A stretch of 64,000 nt of DNA from Adiantum capillus-veneris (GCA_014529385.2 CM043970.1:61199523-61263522); one strand, 5' to 3'. Positions 31,770 to 42,856 are shown, counted from the first letter of the stretch. Program-made: numbers and translations. The notes: generated by a model not told the origin, from the letters alone.

Positions 31770-32432
31770 TGTCACCAACTGAAGAAGAGAGCCAACTTGC
31801 AGATGCCGGCCGAGGGGCTTAAACCCTAAGAAGAACAAGTAACAAAAGAAGAAGTCCTACCAACTTATGGAGACCCCATCCGATGGGGCCCCAAGAGACA
31901 TAAAGGATTAAAATAAAGCAGGACCGAGACACACAGAGAAAGACTTGTGCCAATATTGATGACGTGGCAGATGTACGGTCAAAATCCAAAAATTGTGCTG
32001 ACAATAATGACGTGGCAGGCTGTACGGATTTTCGCGTTTTGCGCTGGCTGATGACATGGCAGCTGTACGGATTTTCTTAAATTACGCTGGTAACTTTTTG
32101 GCATTGCTTTTGGACCAAATGCTTTTGAGTTTGAAGGCTTTTCACCGTAAACTGCTTTTGGGGCCTAGGGCCTTAAAATATGTGCTAAGGGCTCATTCTC
32201 TGGCATGCTTCCTAGAGAAGGTGCAAAGTCTTGAGTGCCAGCTTGTACTATGTTGATGCAATATAAAGAAATACCAAAAGAGTCGCAAAGGTTTGGGGCC
32301 AATATTCTCTGGGGTGGAATTCCGCCACCGTGTCGCTTGTCGTCTCTCTCTTTCAGTTCAGTTGTTATTGAAGTGCTAAAAGTCTGTTCACTCTGTTCTT
32401 TTCTATTGGCACGTGGTGCCCGTCTTGTGACA
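31770..32432 (+). mobile_element. Gyp-B2 3' LTR (663 bp)
   Basis: TGTCACC...CTTGTGACA. It matches 15145-15885 but lacks about 70 bp of the duplicated start and carries many substitutions. The AATATAAAGAAATACC...GGGGCCAA block is at 32260-32304. Confidence 0.88.
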
Positions 32433-32939
32433 CACACACCCCAGCCGGCAACAGAAAAGCGGAGACGGGTTGGTGTGGCAGATTCCGGATTTCACGCCAC
32501 AAAACCCACTGACAGTGCTGATGTGGCCTGCCGTACAGATCCCCGCTTTTCCCGCTAACAGTGTACGAAAAAGCAATTTCTACGATGGCTGAAATTGTGT
32601 GGGCTAATTTTGGCAGCTTTTGAGCCAACTGCTTTAATTTTGAAGGCTTTTCACTTACAACTTTTGGGGCTCTGCTTTTGGGCATCCTTGTAACTTATAA
32701 ATAAGTGGGCAGGGCCCTCACAACTCAGAGCATCTAGACGCAAAGTCTGAGAGTGAGAACCCTCCCACTCTCTTGTACTTTGAACACAGATTAATACAAA
32801 AAGAAATACCCAAAAGGCTTTGGGGCCAACATCTCTAGGCACGGAACTCCGCCGGGCCGTGTCGAATCAATTGTGATTTGTGAACTATTTTGAAGCGAAT
32901 CTCTGCTGTGTCACGGTAGAATCTTGACTTGGAGTGTTC
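32433..32939 (+). mobile_element. LTR relic of a related Gypsy family
   Basis: LTR-like on the plus strand. It has an ATAAATAAG-type promoter region (about 32697-32706), the AAGAAATACCC...GGGGCCAA block at 32792-32830, and an end TTGGAGTGTTCAAGTCCCTACA. That end resembles the one at 34125-34144. The start is not certain, because it abuts the Gyp-B2 LTR. Confidence 0.6.
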
Positions 32940-33744
32940 AAGTCCCTACATCATCAGAAATTTTAATGTTCTTGCCCTCGTGCTCAAAAGCGAGGTCTTT
33001 TCTACATAATCTGGGACCGGTTGCATGGGTGCCATGGCATACCCAAGATGATATCACATCCCTCGATGGGTGAAGCATTCGCGGTCCTTGTATTCACGAA
33101 TCCGAAGATTGAGTTGTCCTTGCACAAGAGTTGCATTGGTGGTCAATCCCTCAAATGCCAATCCGGAAGTGACCAGAGGTCCAAGCTAAGCCAGTGAGGC
33201 CCAAGCGTTCGGCAGTTTCCAGTGAGATGAAGTTGTACGTCGATCCAAGGTCGTAGAGGATCAACACCCTCTGGTTATTCACACATCCCCAGCTTTTAAG
33301 AAGCTAACACTTTCCTTTCTCGGTTTCTGTATTCCCTTGCACAACAGGAATGGAATTCAAGCTCGATGGAGCGGGTTCCTTCTTCGATTGTTCCTTCTTC
33401 GAAGATGCTTGTTCTTGTCGTTGCGGCCGAGCAGGGCAATCGGGCTTCATATGTCCTTTCTCACCACAGTAGAAGCACCTTCCTTGTTCTTTGAAGGGCT
33501 GTACTTGGTTCGGCGTGAGATACTTAAGCCGTTTTCCTATACCCTCTGGCTTCTTAAGCTGATCTGGGTCCTCTGGGGATGCTTTTTGCCTTGGTTGCCA
33601 TAGTCATCATGAACTGCTCTTTGCCTTGCACGGTATGTGTTATGTTCCATTCGTCTAGGGGTACCAGTGGAATGTAAATCCTTGGCAATGATTGCCGACT
33701 CCATCATCAGCCGAAGGGTGTCATGTGGTTACACCTTCATGATC
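32940..33744 (-). pseudogene. Gyp-F gag tail, CCHC knuckle and protease relic
   Basis: On the minus strand a knuckle (CFYCGEKGHMKPDC, about 33478-33437) is followed by a Gln/Lys-rich linker. A retropepsin has VLILYDLGSTYNFIS (about 33270-33225; active site D-L-G-S) and GCDIILGMPWH (about 33060-33030). Stops between the two protease halves show decay. It sits antisense to the LTR relics on either side, so it is probably an inserted or rearranged fragment of another Gypsy element. Confidence 0.8.
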
Positions 33745-34144
33745 TTTGTCTAGTACGTCGGTACTTAGAGCCAGTGTCTACTAAACTAGTTTATGGCTTA
33801 GTGTCTTATTTTACGAGCGTAATCGAGGATGATTACAATTCTTTTCAAGAGAGGGCTTCTCATGTAACTGCTTTTCGATGACCAAGGGCCTTTAAATAAG
33901 AACCCAAGGCCACTTCTCCTCTCAGTTTATACTGACGAGCATCTGAGCAGAGAAGGCCCGCAAAAGTTGTAAATTTGCTCAAGCATTAATATTAAAATAA
34001 ATACCAAAAGGGGCGCCAGATTTTGGGGCCAATTCCTCTGGGCACGAAACTACGCCACTCTATTTTCAGTTGTGTTAAAGTGTTTTTAAGTGATTCTCTT
34101 GTGTGTCGTGTCAGATTTCCGACTTGGGGTGTCCAAGTCTGTAA
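33745..34144 (+). mobile_element. 3' tail, polypurine tract and LTR relic (Gyp-B-like)
   Basis: The start (GTACGTCGGTACTTAGAGCC... GCGTAATCGAGGATGATTAC) matches the end of the Gyp-B3 tail. TTTTCAAGAGAGGG is a polypurine tract. The following LTR has a TTTAAATAAG promoter-like site, the AAATAAATACCAAAAGGGGC...GGGGCCAA block (33992-34032) and an end GTCCAAGTCTGTAACA. Confidence 0.65.
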
Positions 34145-34149
34145 CACAT

Positions 34150-34470
34150 GCCAATCCTTCCAAGATGCAGAGAATCATATTGCTTGCAGTGTTACGTTTG
34201 GTTACGGAGGTTGCTTCTTGAGATGGAGGAGACAACCTCTATTTAATCCAACCACCAGAGTTGTATAGCTATAGGAGGAACCTGGTGTTTCATGCTTAGA
34301 CCAAGCACATAAAGAAACGGTATCACGTTGTTCAAGAGAGAACCCTGGATGGTACTATACGTCTTGAGTACTCTTCTATGGCAGATAACCCTGTTGATAA
34401 CTTCCCCAAAATTCTACTACACATGACATTATCCCTTCATGCCAACTCCCTTGGATTGATTTAGTTGAGA
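34150..34470 (+). pseudogene. Ty1/Copia RNase H C-terminal relic
   Basis: Reading with shifts, the segment gives a Copia RNase H end: a HIACSVTFGYGGCFLRW block matching the usual EAEYIA...WLR helix, then NHQSCIAI, then HA-stop-TKHIKKRYHVVQ, then SSMADNPVDNF. This is the classic H-x-RTKHI-x-x-RYH ... D-P-x-D order. No LTR or rest of pol is attached. It is too short for a lineage call. Confidence 0.75.
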
Positions 34471-35010
34471 GGGTGCATTAGAGTTTCATTTGTCCAATGG
34501 TGGCTCCAATATCTCCCAAAGCCTATTCGGGAGTGGGGGCTCCTTTGTGATTGTGCTCGACCTTATTTGAAGTAGACGTACCTTTTCCAGTGGTACGAGC
34601 CATGTATGTGCCTACCAGGTATGCTCGCATGAGACAAGGCCCATGTTCCTAGCCTTCTACGAGTTCTAGATCTCCATTTTCTGCAGTTTTCAGCCACAAT
34701 CATCATTTGATGACATGGCACATTTCTTTTCTAGATCCTTGAGTTTTTCGGTTCTACCTTGTTTGATGACATGCACATTTCTTTTCTAGATCCTTGAGTT
34801 TTTCTCTTCACCATGTTTCCCCTGCAGATCTTGAGGGGGTTGTATCTTGTAATTTGGCTTTAGTTGTCTTTTGTAAATTGGCGAGTCATATTGAGATCCA
34901 GTTGAGGCAGCCAAACTTGATGACCTACAGAACCAATCAAAAACTCTAAATTTACAATACACTTCGGGTATCATGTACAACGACAGTGAAAGTAAATTAA
35001 AATAAGGGCT
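34471..35010. other. Unassigned stretch with a direct repeat
   Basis: No credible gene. It contains a direct repeat of about 45 bp (TTTGATGACATG...CTTTTCTAGATCCTTGAG) at 34706 and 34762. It may be the 3' non-coding end of the Copia relic or older intergenic DNA. Confidence 0.5.
34706..34811. repeat. Direct repeat, period about 56 bp
   Basis: TTTGATGACATGGCACATTT at 34706 recurs with a one-base deletion at 34762. Both copies run on through TTCTTTTCTAGATCCTTGAG. Confidence 0.9.
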
Positions 35011-35012
35011 AG

Positions 35013-35400
35013 CTCCGTCCCCAAAGAGTTGGTCTAACGGTAAGGCTTTGGCCTCTCAACCTACAGGTTGTGGGTTCAAATCCCCCATTGGGTCACACTC
35101 TAGAGGGACACCTTGTGCTCACCAAGTGTTCACGTTGCTAGGGCTCTTGCCCTTGGACACTCGAGTGCATCCTCCTCCTGGGGTGGGGCACCCGAGGAGG
35201 TTCCTAGCTGGTTGCTACGAGTTCTCTCCATCGTTCCCAGCACGTGGTACATCAATTAGGTGGCCATGGTGATGCCTACGTGTGGCTCTTGCCCGATGGT
35301 ACGCGACCCTTGCCCGACCATGTAACATGGCTAATATTTGGAAGGGATAAGCACCTCCCCCTGTGGGCCCTTTGGTGTGTCGGAAAAAGATAGCTTCAGA
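35013..35400 (+). mobile_element. tRNA-derived SINE (putative)
   Basis: The head looks like a tRNA gene: an A box-like TTGGTCTAACGG (35029-35040) and a B box GGTTCAAATCC (35073-35083) at internal RNA polymerase III promoter spacing. A non-tRNA body of about 300 bp follows (CTTGCCCTTGGACACTCGAG ... CCCCTGTGGGCCCTTTGG). The right end is uncertain and no target duplication was recognised. It would be transcribed by Pol III and mobilised by a LINE. Confidence 0.65.
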
Positions 35401-36109
35401 GTCACGAGCTCTTTGTGGAGAAGATAGCCGTCCATTTTATTCGGGTGTTCCATGAGAGGGAGCAATTGTTTCCTCCCTGTGTATGAAATTGATTCTTAAC
35501 TCACACAAGTTGCTTGTACTTCTCTATAGACTGCCCGTTTCCCTCCCTTCCTGGCTGATCGTACTTTGGCTAACTAACTTGCTCTATTCTTTAAATGTAA
35601 AGGGGTGAGCTCATCTAAAATTAATACCTTAGTGCCTTCAAGAGCTTTGGTTTGCCTCATTACTGACTAAAAACCCACATGCTAAGAGAAAAGGACCCAC
35701 ACAACCGGGATAATAGTGACCAACCTTACTTGGGCACTTGCCTCCAGCAAGGCACAACCATAAGTTACAACAACACCATCACAGAGAGACCTATGCATGA
35801 AGATCTTGGCTAAATAGTAAAAATCCATAGCACCACTAACAATGCATATACATACACATGCATGTGTGTGTGAGTCTATTATACAAATTCAAAATGAAAG
35901 TTCCAAAACTTTGCTTGGGGAACATTTGAGCATTCCTTCTGGTGACTATGTTAAAAATTAATTAGCAGCTGCACACGTCTACTGGTCTGCATTAATTGAG
36001 CTCTTTGAACATCAACACCAACATTCTTAACAAAGCTTCCATTTTCATACTCACACCAAACCAGAATTGCTTTGACTTCAGATGGCGAAAATGATATGAT
36101 GACGGGATG

Positions 36110-36111
<2 letters not shown>

Positions 36112-36160
<49 letters not shown>
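36112..36160. repeat. (CT)n microsatellite
   Basis: About 24 CT units. Neighbouring protein-like frames (LSLSLS) are artefacts of this run. Confidence 0.95.
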
Positions 36161-36161
<1 letters not shown>

Positions 36162-36452
36162 GAGCACCTGATGTCAGCTTGCTCGTTAAGACCACACCAG
36201 AAGAAGGCATTGGGCTGCGGAGCATCATCGAGAAGATTATCCTCGAGGAACGTCATCCACTTGCTCTGTGGAGACGCAGCCATAATGTATCCCTCCTCCC
36301 GCAATTTCTCTCTCCAAATCGCCCAGAAAACCCTAGCTCACCAGTCGATCGCATGAAGTAGAGGGCGATTCGAACACAGAGGATAAGAAGCTCGGCATCA
36401 AGCTATCATCCCTCTTACAAACTTCAAGTCCTCTATAAACTCAAAAGCAACA

Positions 36453-36454
<2 letters not shown>

Positions 36455-36492
<38 letters not shown>
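36455..36492. repeat. (CT)n microsatellite
   Basis: Interrupted CT run (GCTCGCTCTCT...). Confidence 0.9.
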
Positions 36493-36497
<5 letters not shown>

Positions 36498-36902
36498 CTT
36501 TAAGATTGTGCATTTTAGATCCAAGAATATTATTTCTCATGAGTGATTCCACTTTTGGAGGAACAACACTATTAGGCCCTTGTCACACAGATTTGAGCAT
36601 TGAAAAAAGCGAGCTGAATCAAATAATCTTAAGCCAGAAATAATTCTTTCGCTTTTCAAAATGTATATGATTTAGCTAACCCAATCTCACTTTGACCCAT
36701 TTAAAGGTTTACCTCTATTGTGCTCTTGCTACGTGTCTTACAATGTGTTCACTACCTTGTCGTTGTGACGTTTCAACGTTCAATGTTTGCAAAGCAACGT
36801 ATTAAGTCTTAATTTTTCAATTTGATGCATCAAGATTATCATGTATTTTTGTTGCTTAACTTTCATGGTTAATACACCATGTGCTTGTTCTTCCATGAGG
36901 GG

Positions 36903-36930
36903 AGAGAGATAGAGAGAGAGAGAGAGAGTG
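36903..36930. repeat. (GA)n microsatellite
   Basis: GAGAGAGATAGAGAGAGA-type run within the presumed LTR region of Gyp-H. Confidence 0.85.
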
Positions 36931-37200
36931 AGTGTACTACGTCCTCATCAAAGCTTGCCCTCTTGCTTTTGACTTGCTGATGTATAGGGCACCTCGTGTT
37001 TCAACATTCAACAAGTATACCTCTCAAAAAAAACATAAGAAGGGTTTGATGTTAGATAAGGGGAACTAGAACTTAGGAGTCCACCTCCCAACCATCCACT
37101 ATATAGCATGGCCCCTGGCCCTTTCCTTAGTTGGACTCCCTTTCCACACTGCCTAGCCTGGCCTTGCCCTTGTCTAGTCTAGCCTTGCCGTTGTCCTGAC

Positions 37201-38290
37201 ATTACTCCCCCCTTAAAGAAGAGTTTTCATCCTCGAAAACAAACGTGGGAAACTTCTTCTTAAGAACACAAATGTTTTTCCAAGTGGCACCTTCCTCAGG
37301 TCGATCTTTCCACTTGATTAAGGCTTGTTGACGTACATGATGACGTGTACGTAACTCATGAGAATCGAGAACACGTTCAGGTTCATGCGGTAAGGTAGGA
37401 GGTTGAAATCAACCAAAATCTGTTGGTCAATGACATTGTCGTCCCCATGTAACCGCTTGCGTAAATGGCTTACATGAAACACCGGATGAATACGAGAATG
37501 TGGAGGTAGCAGTAATTTGTAGGCACGATCACCTACTCGCTTGAGTATTTCGAAAGGCCCACAATATCGGGGAGATAATTTAGGTGTTGGCCCAGTTTTC
37601 AGACTTTCTGAATGTTCTGGCACACGTAAAATACTTCCTCCCCTTCCTCGAAGGTAACTTGCCAACGTTTCTCATCAGCATACTTCTTATACCGATCGTG
37701 CGCTTGTCAGACATTCTGACGAGCGAGTTTCAGCGTATCCATGTGGTCTTGGAGAAAATCCTTAACCTATTGGAGCTTTTTGGTTGCCAACCCCGCCGTA
37801 ACAGGTGACCTAGGTCGAAACCCATACATGAGCATGAAAGGACTAAATCCAATTGTGACATGCTTAGCACTGTTGTAGGCAAACTCGAGAATAGGTAAGT
37901 ATTCCTCCCAGTCTGACTGTTTTTTGCTGACGTATGCTCTTAGCATATCCTCTAGCACTTGGTTAACTCATTCAGTTTGACCATCTGTTTCTGGATGATC
38001 GGCTATACTGAGGTTCAATTGTGTACCCAATCATTTAAACACATCCCTCCAAAAGTGACTGTTAAACTTGGGATCACGATCATTGACAATGTTACTTGGC
38101 AAACCATACAACTTGTATAGATTTTCCACAAATAACTTGGCTAATTCTTGTGTCTTAACCGTTGATTTGGTTGGACTAAACTTACATACCTATCTACGAC
38201 CACCCATACCGAGTCATAACCTCGTACAGTGGTTGGTAAACCCACAATAAAGTCATGATTTTGCGATTGCCTTACTTGCACTAAACATTT
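37201..38290 (-). pseudogene. Gyp-H integrase C-terminal relic with polypurine tract
   Basis: On the minus strand a core fragment (VWVVVDRY near 38210) comes first, then MLEDMLRAYVSKKQSDWEEY... FAYNSAKHVTIGFSPFMLMYG (37958-37770). The GPY/F module (LSPRYCGPFEILKRVGDRAY... HPVFHVSHLRKRL) is at 37590-37450. The end has TTTAAGGGGGGAGTAA as polypurine tract and TGTCAGG (37201) as LTR start. Stops and shifts are frequent. The FSPFMLMYG block resembles Gyp-A, so a chromovirus relative is likely. Confidence 0.82.
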
Positions 38291-40535
38291 GGCTCATGCA
38301 TGGGTTAATGCTTGGCTTGATTGAGATTATCATTGCACTAAAATGGCAAGCTCTATTTGACATGCATGTGAGCTTCATGGGAGAGTTGCACTAAATGATG
38401 AGTTGTGATTGCTTGATCTGACTTTGTGCTAAAACTTAACATTACTTGTACAATTTGGTGCTTGAACATAACAAATCATTGGAAAGCACTACAATGAAGC
38501 TTGTTTGATGGCCAAGAGTGAGCATTAAACTGTTGGGGTTGTGGTTGATAGTGAAATTTTTAGTGCTTGTATTGGATGTTCAAATGCTAAAAGCACTAAC
38601 AATTGAATTGCTTTTGAAGGAGGATGTGGCAGGTGTGTGATTCCAAATGATCCAAGAAGGGGTCATCATTGCAATATATTGAAAAATTTGTCTAATTAGA
38701 GCCATTCCAAATGTTTGTAATGCTAGCTCATAGCTTGGTCTAAAAATGCAATTTTTTTTATATTTGAGCTAGTGTTTAGCCAACTTTTGAGCTTTCAAGT
38801 ACATACTTTGGCTAGTAAGAGTTCATTTTCATTTCATCAAGTTGTTGTCATCTCTAGCTCAAAGATTGCTCTAGAAATTGTAAAATTTATTGAGCTAGTT
38901 GTTAGAGCCAACTTTTTGAAAAGCTTTAAATTGTAAAATTTAGCTTTCGAGAGCCACTTCATTTCATTCAAAAGATGCATTATTTTCATCTCTTGTATTC
39001 GTTTTCCATACTTCAAGTGAGCTAGAAACTAATCTACTTTTGAATCATGCATGAGAGATGGTAAAAATTGCAAGATTTGCTTATGTAGAAGCTCATTTTA
39101 TCTCTCATGGTTGTTATGTATGCATAAAATTGCTACTTAAGAGCATCATGTGCATAACCAAAGGCATTTTTTTCCCTTGGGTTTTTTCCCTTTGGTAAAT
39201 TTGGGTATGCAAGACCCTAGCTTTAGGTTTTCATTAATGTTTTTTGTGTGCTTTTGGCTTTCAATGATTGGCTTTTGTAGCTTTTGTTTACACTTAGCTT
39301 CAAAAGGCTTCTTTTTGCAAATAAAAAGGATCAAGAGACTTCTCTACACAAAGGATGCTTGCTCAAGGATGCACAATTTACAAAGAGCATGAATAGGTGT
39401 AATCCTTCCATGATTTTGCTCTTTTATCTCTTCATTCTCTTGCTTGGCTTAAGTGAATCTGCTTCTAAGCTATGGTTTTTTTAATGGTGGAAAGCTAGGC
39501 ATCCTAACGTTTCAACACTTTGCTTTGTGAAAATTAAACTCAGCAAAAAATTAGGTTTTATGTGTGTTAATCATAGATAATTGGCCTTGACCTTAGGTTA
39601 GTGTAGGTTCATTTTTTGCTAGTCCTAGATTCTTAGTGATAGTCTTAATATTCCATTGATTTTTTTCATGACCTAGGGCTATGATTAGGCTTTAGTCTTT
39701 TTTAGTCCAATTGCCATTAATATCTCATAAAGAAAGCAATAAAAATGTGCTAAAAAATGGATCATGAAGTAAATAAGTGTCCAAAAAAGTAGCAAAAATG
39801 CTACTAAGGCACATGAAAATAAAAATTATATGTTATGATGTGTCTTTGTGAGGCCTAGCGCCTTATTGGCACTTGGTAGGCGAGGGGAATCACCTTGGCT
39901 CGCTTGGTCAAGGCCCTAAACCGATGCCTTGGGTTGATAGGGGTTAGCCGTCGCCTTGGTAAGCTAGTAGACTTTTGGAACACCTTCTTGGGGGTTCAAG
40001 GAGCTGAGAGTCGCACCTAGACTTGCGTTGGGGTGGTAGCTTTGTGATTGTGCTTTAATTTTTCAATGAATGTCTAAATCAAACTTCCATGAGCTTCAAA
40101 AAACTTTGACAATGTACTAATAGATTAGGAGCTTTTTTATAGCCCATAAACATGATAGACTTGAATGATTTATTAAGATTGTTCACATAGTTTTTAGGCT
40201 AGTAGGTTTATGAACTTGCATTAGCCTAGGGTCATAATTGATTACTTGTGTTTCATGCATAAAACTGAAATTTCAAGTGGTTTAATCTTCACAATAGTTT
40301 GAGTATTTTTTTGCTTTATGTTGTCCAGTTTTTGACTATGATTGACCCATATTTTAGAAGCAAAAAATCACTTTGTATGATTGTTCATTTATGCTTCATG
40401 TTTTAATCATTGCTGGTGGCCTTTGATGCTCATTACTTGTTCTTATGTTTTGCAGCTCAACATTTCTTCCATGGACTTACTTTCTACCATGTCACCGTGT
40501 CTTGCTTCACCGGCACACGAGGACGTGCGCCAAAT
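38291..40535 (+). other. 3' untranslated region of an unidentified element (I)
   Basis: About 2.2 kb of AT-rich sequence with no credible ORF. It ends in a polypurine tract and LTR on the plus strand, so it is most simply the long 3' untranslated part of a Gypsy-type element whose coding region is missing. A GC-richer block at 39845-40030 (AGGCCTAGCGCC... GGGGTTCAAGGAGCTGAGAG) stands out. The join to Gyp-H near 38290 is arbitrary. Confidence 0.5.
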
Positions 40536-40549
40536 TAGGAAGGGGGGAG
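40536..40549 (+). other. Polypurine tract of element I
   Basis: TAGGAAGGGGGGAG precedes TGTTAGCAGC. It parallels the tract of Gyp-J at 60030-60043 (AAGGAGGGGGGGAG then TGTTAGCAGC). Confidence 0.8.
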
Positions 40550-41487
40550 TGTTAGCAGCGGCTAACGACTACACCAATTATGCATCAAGCTGTGGATGTG
40601 CCATAGTGTACAATATTTACTTTTCATTGTATAGGGCTTGAGCTCATTTAAGAGTTCCAAAGTTGTATGAGTTTAGGCTAGAGAGCTCACTTTATCCCAT
40701 AGTTGAAGGGTTTGAGGCCCAACGCTATAAAAGAGCCCTATGCTTAATGAGAGGTCATTCTTGAGTGGTCCTTTTGAGAACTCTCTCCCTAGAGGAGGTC
40801 TTGATAGCATAGCCTTTGAGCTTAATGTCCATGCTTAGAAGGCTAGTGCTAATCACATGTAATTAGTGTAATCCTCTCTTAATTAATCTAGTCTTCATTA
40901 TGTTGTCAATCATGTTTTTCTACTTTCCTTCATTGTTTTGAAGTGTTGATCTTCTCTAATCTAACTCTTACTTATGCTAAGCTACTCCGATTAGTGGAGT
41001 CCTTATCTAACTCTCTCGATTAAGCGGAGTGGGCGTACTCGTGATTGAGGGATTTAGAGTTGTCCTCTAATGGTGTGCTTGTGTGTGTGTAGGTTTAAGA
41101 AGCGTTGAGCTTAATTTGATTATGTGTGACTTGATTTGGACACCATGATTGGCATGGTTGGGGTGGCCGACTTGAATGCGATCTTGTGTGCTTAATCGTC
41201 AATGCATGTAATTAGAGTTGTGCTTGAGAGACTCCAAGATTAGTGTGTTTCACTTCGTTGCTTGATGTGTGTAGATGATTTCTTGTATTGATGCTTGATG
41301 TGCGATTAGCATTAGTTGATTTGGGATGATTTCTAATTGCATTGGAGGATGCACGCTCTTGAATCCTCTCAATCTTTGCATCCGATGACGCTCTCGCACA
41401 TTCTTTGTGTGATGCCTCCAATCATGCTCTCTCTCTCTCTCTCTCTAGATTGATAGATTTTGTGGGAGATATGGCGAGCCTCCAACA
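40550..41487 (+). mobile_element. LTR-I: LTR of an unidentified element (about 938 bp)
   Basis: TGTTAGCAGC...CTCCAACA. It has a TATA box (TATAAAAG, 40726-40733) and a (CT)n run at 41433-41446. It abuts the 5'-truncated LTR of Gyp-J at 41488. The first ten bases equal those of the Gyp-J LTR, but the remainder does not match. Confidence 0.7.
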
Positions 41488-42285
41488 GTATCCCATTTTT
41501 GACATTTAGATTGAGTAAATGGTTAAATTGGAACATTAGGGTTTGAGATTGTAAGATATTTATACCACTTTTGACCTTAATGAAAGAAAAACCTTTGTCA
41601 TTTTTAAAAAAGTTCTGTCTATGAGTGAGCGTACTGTGTGTACGAGAGAGAGTGAGAGTTTCATCTTGACGCTACGTGTGCAACGGTGGTTGAAATCGAA
41701 TGCAAAGAAGTGCAGCGTGTTGCCCCCGACGAGAGCTACGCGCCAATACCTACATTGCGGGTGTACGGTCTGGTTTTGCGAACTCGACCCACGAGCTACA
41801 TCTGTTGATTCGGTGAGCATACGTTGTCTGTTTCCGCAATTCAGCATATCCACGCGTTCGCATTAGTAGAGCTACACATTAGGAACTTTAGTTTTCGAAA
41901 ACGACGACCTGCAAATTTCGACCAGACATCCTACGTGATTTTGCACCAGGTGTTTAGGGTTGGGATTTTGGTTCATGGACCTTAGGGAGAGTGACCTATT
42001 GGTGTTAATAGGGTCTCCTTCAAGTTCTGTGGCGTTTCGAGAACGTTTGAGGGATATTTGGCTCTTGAAAGCGTTGTAGGAAATCTCTTCTTATGCACTC
42101 CTGAAGGCTGAAGCTTAGACATTGGGTAGAGACCTCTGTAGGAATTAGTCGAGAGTAGGTTGAGTGTAGATTGACACCCTATGCTTACTTCCACGCGCCT
42201 ACGGGTCGAGCTTCATCCTTAGCTCACAAATCTTGTTAGGTGAGTTCTCGTTGTGCTGATGTCCGTCGCGGCGTATCCGCTAACA
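41488..42285 (+). mobile_element. Gyp-J 5' LTR, lacking its first ~131 bp
   Basis: Aligns with 60175-62054 of the 3' LTR once insertion K is removed. The 3' LTR has 131 further bases at its start (60044-60174) that are missing here. It ends GCTAACA at 42285, the inverted complement of the 3' LTR's TGTTAGC start. A palindrome half-site AGACATCCTACG is at 41924-41935. Confidence 0.88.
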
Positions 42286-42286
42286 T

Positions 42287-42306
42287 TGGCGCCACTGCGG
42301 GGGACG
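42287..42306 (+). other. Gyp-J primer binding site
   Basis: TGGCGCCACTGCGGGGGACG begins two bases after the LTR. It resembles the TGGCGCC...GGGGA sites of plant Tat/Athila-type elements, which pair with an Asp-type tRNA. The tRNA assignment is inference. Confidence 0.75.
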
Positions 42307-42832
42307 AAAACCCTAGGTAGGTGACCGAGACTAGTCCTTGAGGATAGGGATTCTCTGGTTTGCCAGAGTCTCATTTTACATTTAGATAGGATCAGAGGGT
42401 GGAGGACTCTCTAGGTCTTAAGAGGAGTCTAGGGAGCGAGTGTCTGGCCTAGATCCTTCGACTTAGGTAGACTCAGGTAGTTTTAGATAGTTTTTAGGTG
42501 CTAGTTGAGTTGTGGTGTAGAGAGTAGGAGTTAGAGTGGTAGAGACAGTGAAAGGATAGTTTGAGAGTACGGAGAGGCCAGGAAGCAACCAAGACACCAT
42601 TATCACCATTTCACATGATGAGTAGGAGTAGGGTAAGTAGGTCAAAATGATTTATGATATGGAGCACTTCATGCATGTTATACTTGCTGTTAGGCTCATC
42701 ACAAGGTTGTAAAAGACGCAAAAGAGTGTTTGAAAGGTGAAGTGAAGTTCAAAAGTTTCTGTGAGTGTTTCTGAGACAACTGCAGAGCATCGGGAGCATT
42801 TCTGTCAGGAAAAAATTACATTTTAAGCCGGG

Positions 42833-42856
42833 AGACATCCTACGCATAGGATTTCT
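42833..42856. repeat. Gyp-J 24-bp palindrome, copy 1 (2 mismatches)
   Basis: Consensus half AGACATCCTACG followed directly by its reverse complement. Two mismatches against the perfect copy at 43676. Confidence 0.9.

Larger units (their letters stand above)
15145..32432 (+). mobile_element. Gyp-B2: gag-protease-only Gypsy element hosting nested insertions
   Basis: 5' LTR 15145-15885, primer site, gag, knuckle and protease, tail, polypurine tract, and 3' LTR 31770-32432. Removing nested element D (17875-31114) leaves about 2.6 kb of internal sequence without RT, RNase H or integrase, the same plan as Gyp-B1. Its two LTRs differ by indels (741 versus 663 bp), so it is much older than Gyp-C. 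Confidence 0.85.
35401..37200. other. Low-information stretch with microsatellites and the Gyp-H LTR
   Basis: No credible gene. Three CT/GA runs occur (separate entries). The right part, down from 37201, is the beginning of the minus-strand LTR of Gyp-H (TGTCAGGACAACGG), whose far end I could not place. A 66-codon minus-strand frame at 36161-36361 with WAIWREKLREEG is noted but not called. Confidence 0.5.

Noticed and set aside
35029-35090. A functional tRNA gene
   Set aside because: A and B boxes are present but no convincing acceptor stem pairs, and a long non-tRNA body follows. A SINE explains it better.
36072-36356. Ser-Leu repeat proteins at CT runs (also 8211-8260, 12750-12938, 60781-60820)
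   Set aside because: LSLSLS stretches are translated microsatellites and carry no evidence of a gene.
36161-36361. Minus-strand fragment of a LINE next to a CT run
   Set aside because: A 66-codon frame with WAIWREKLREEG resembles LINE C-termini in style and sits by a microsatellite as at position 69, but it is too short and lacks zf-RVT motifs.
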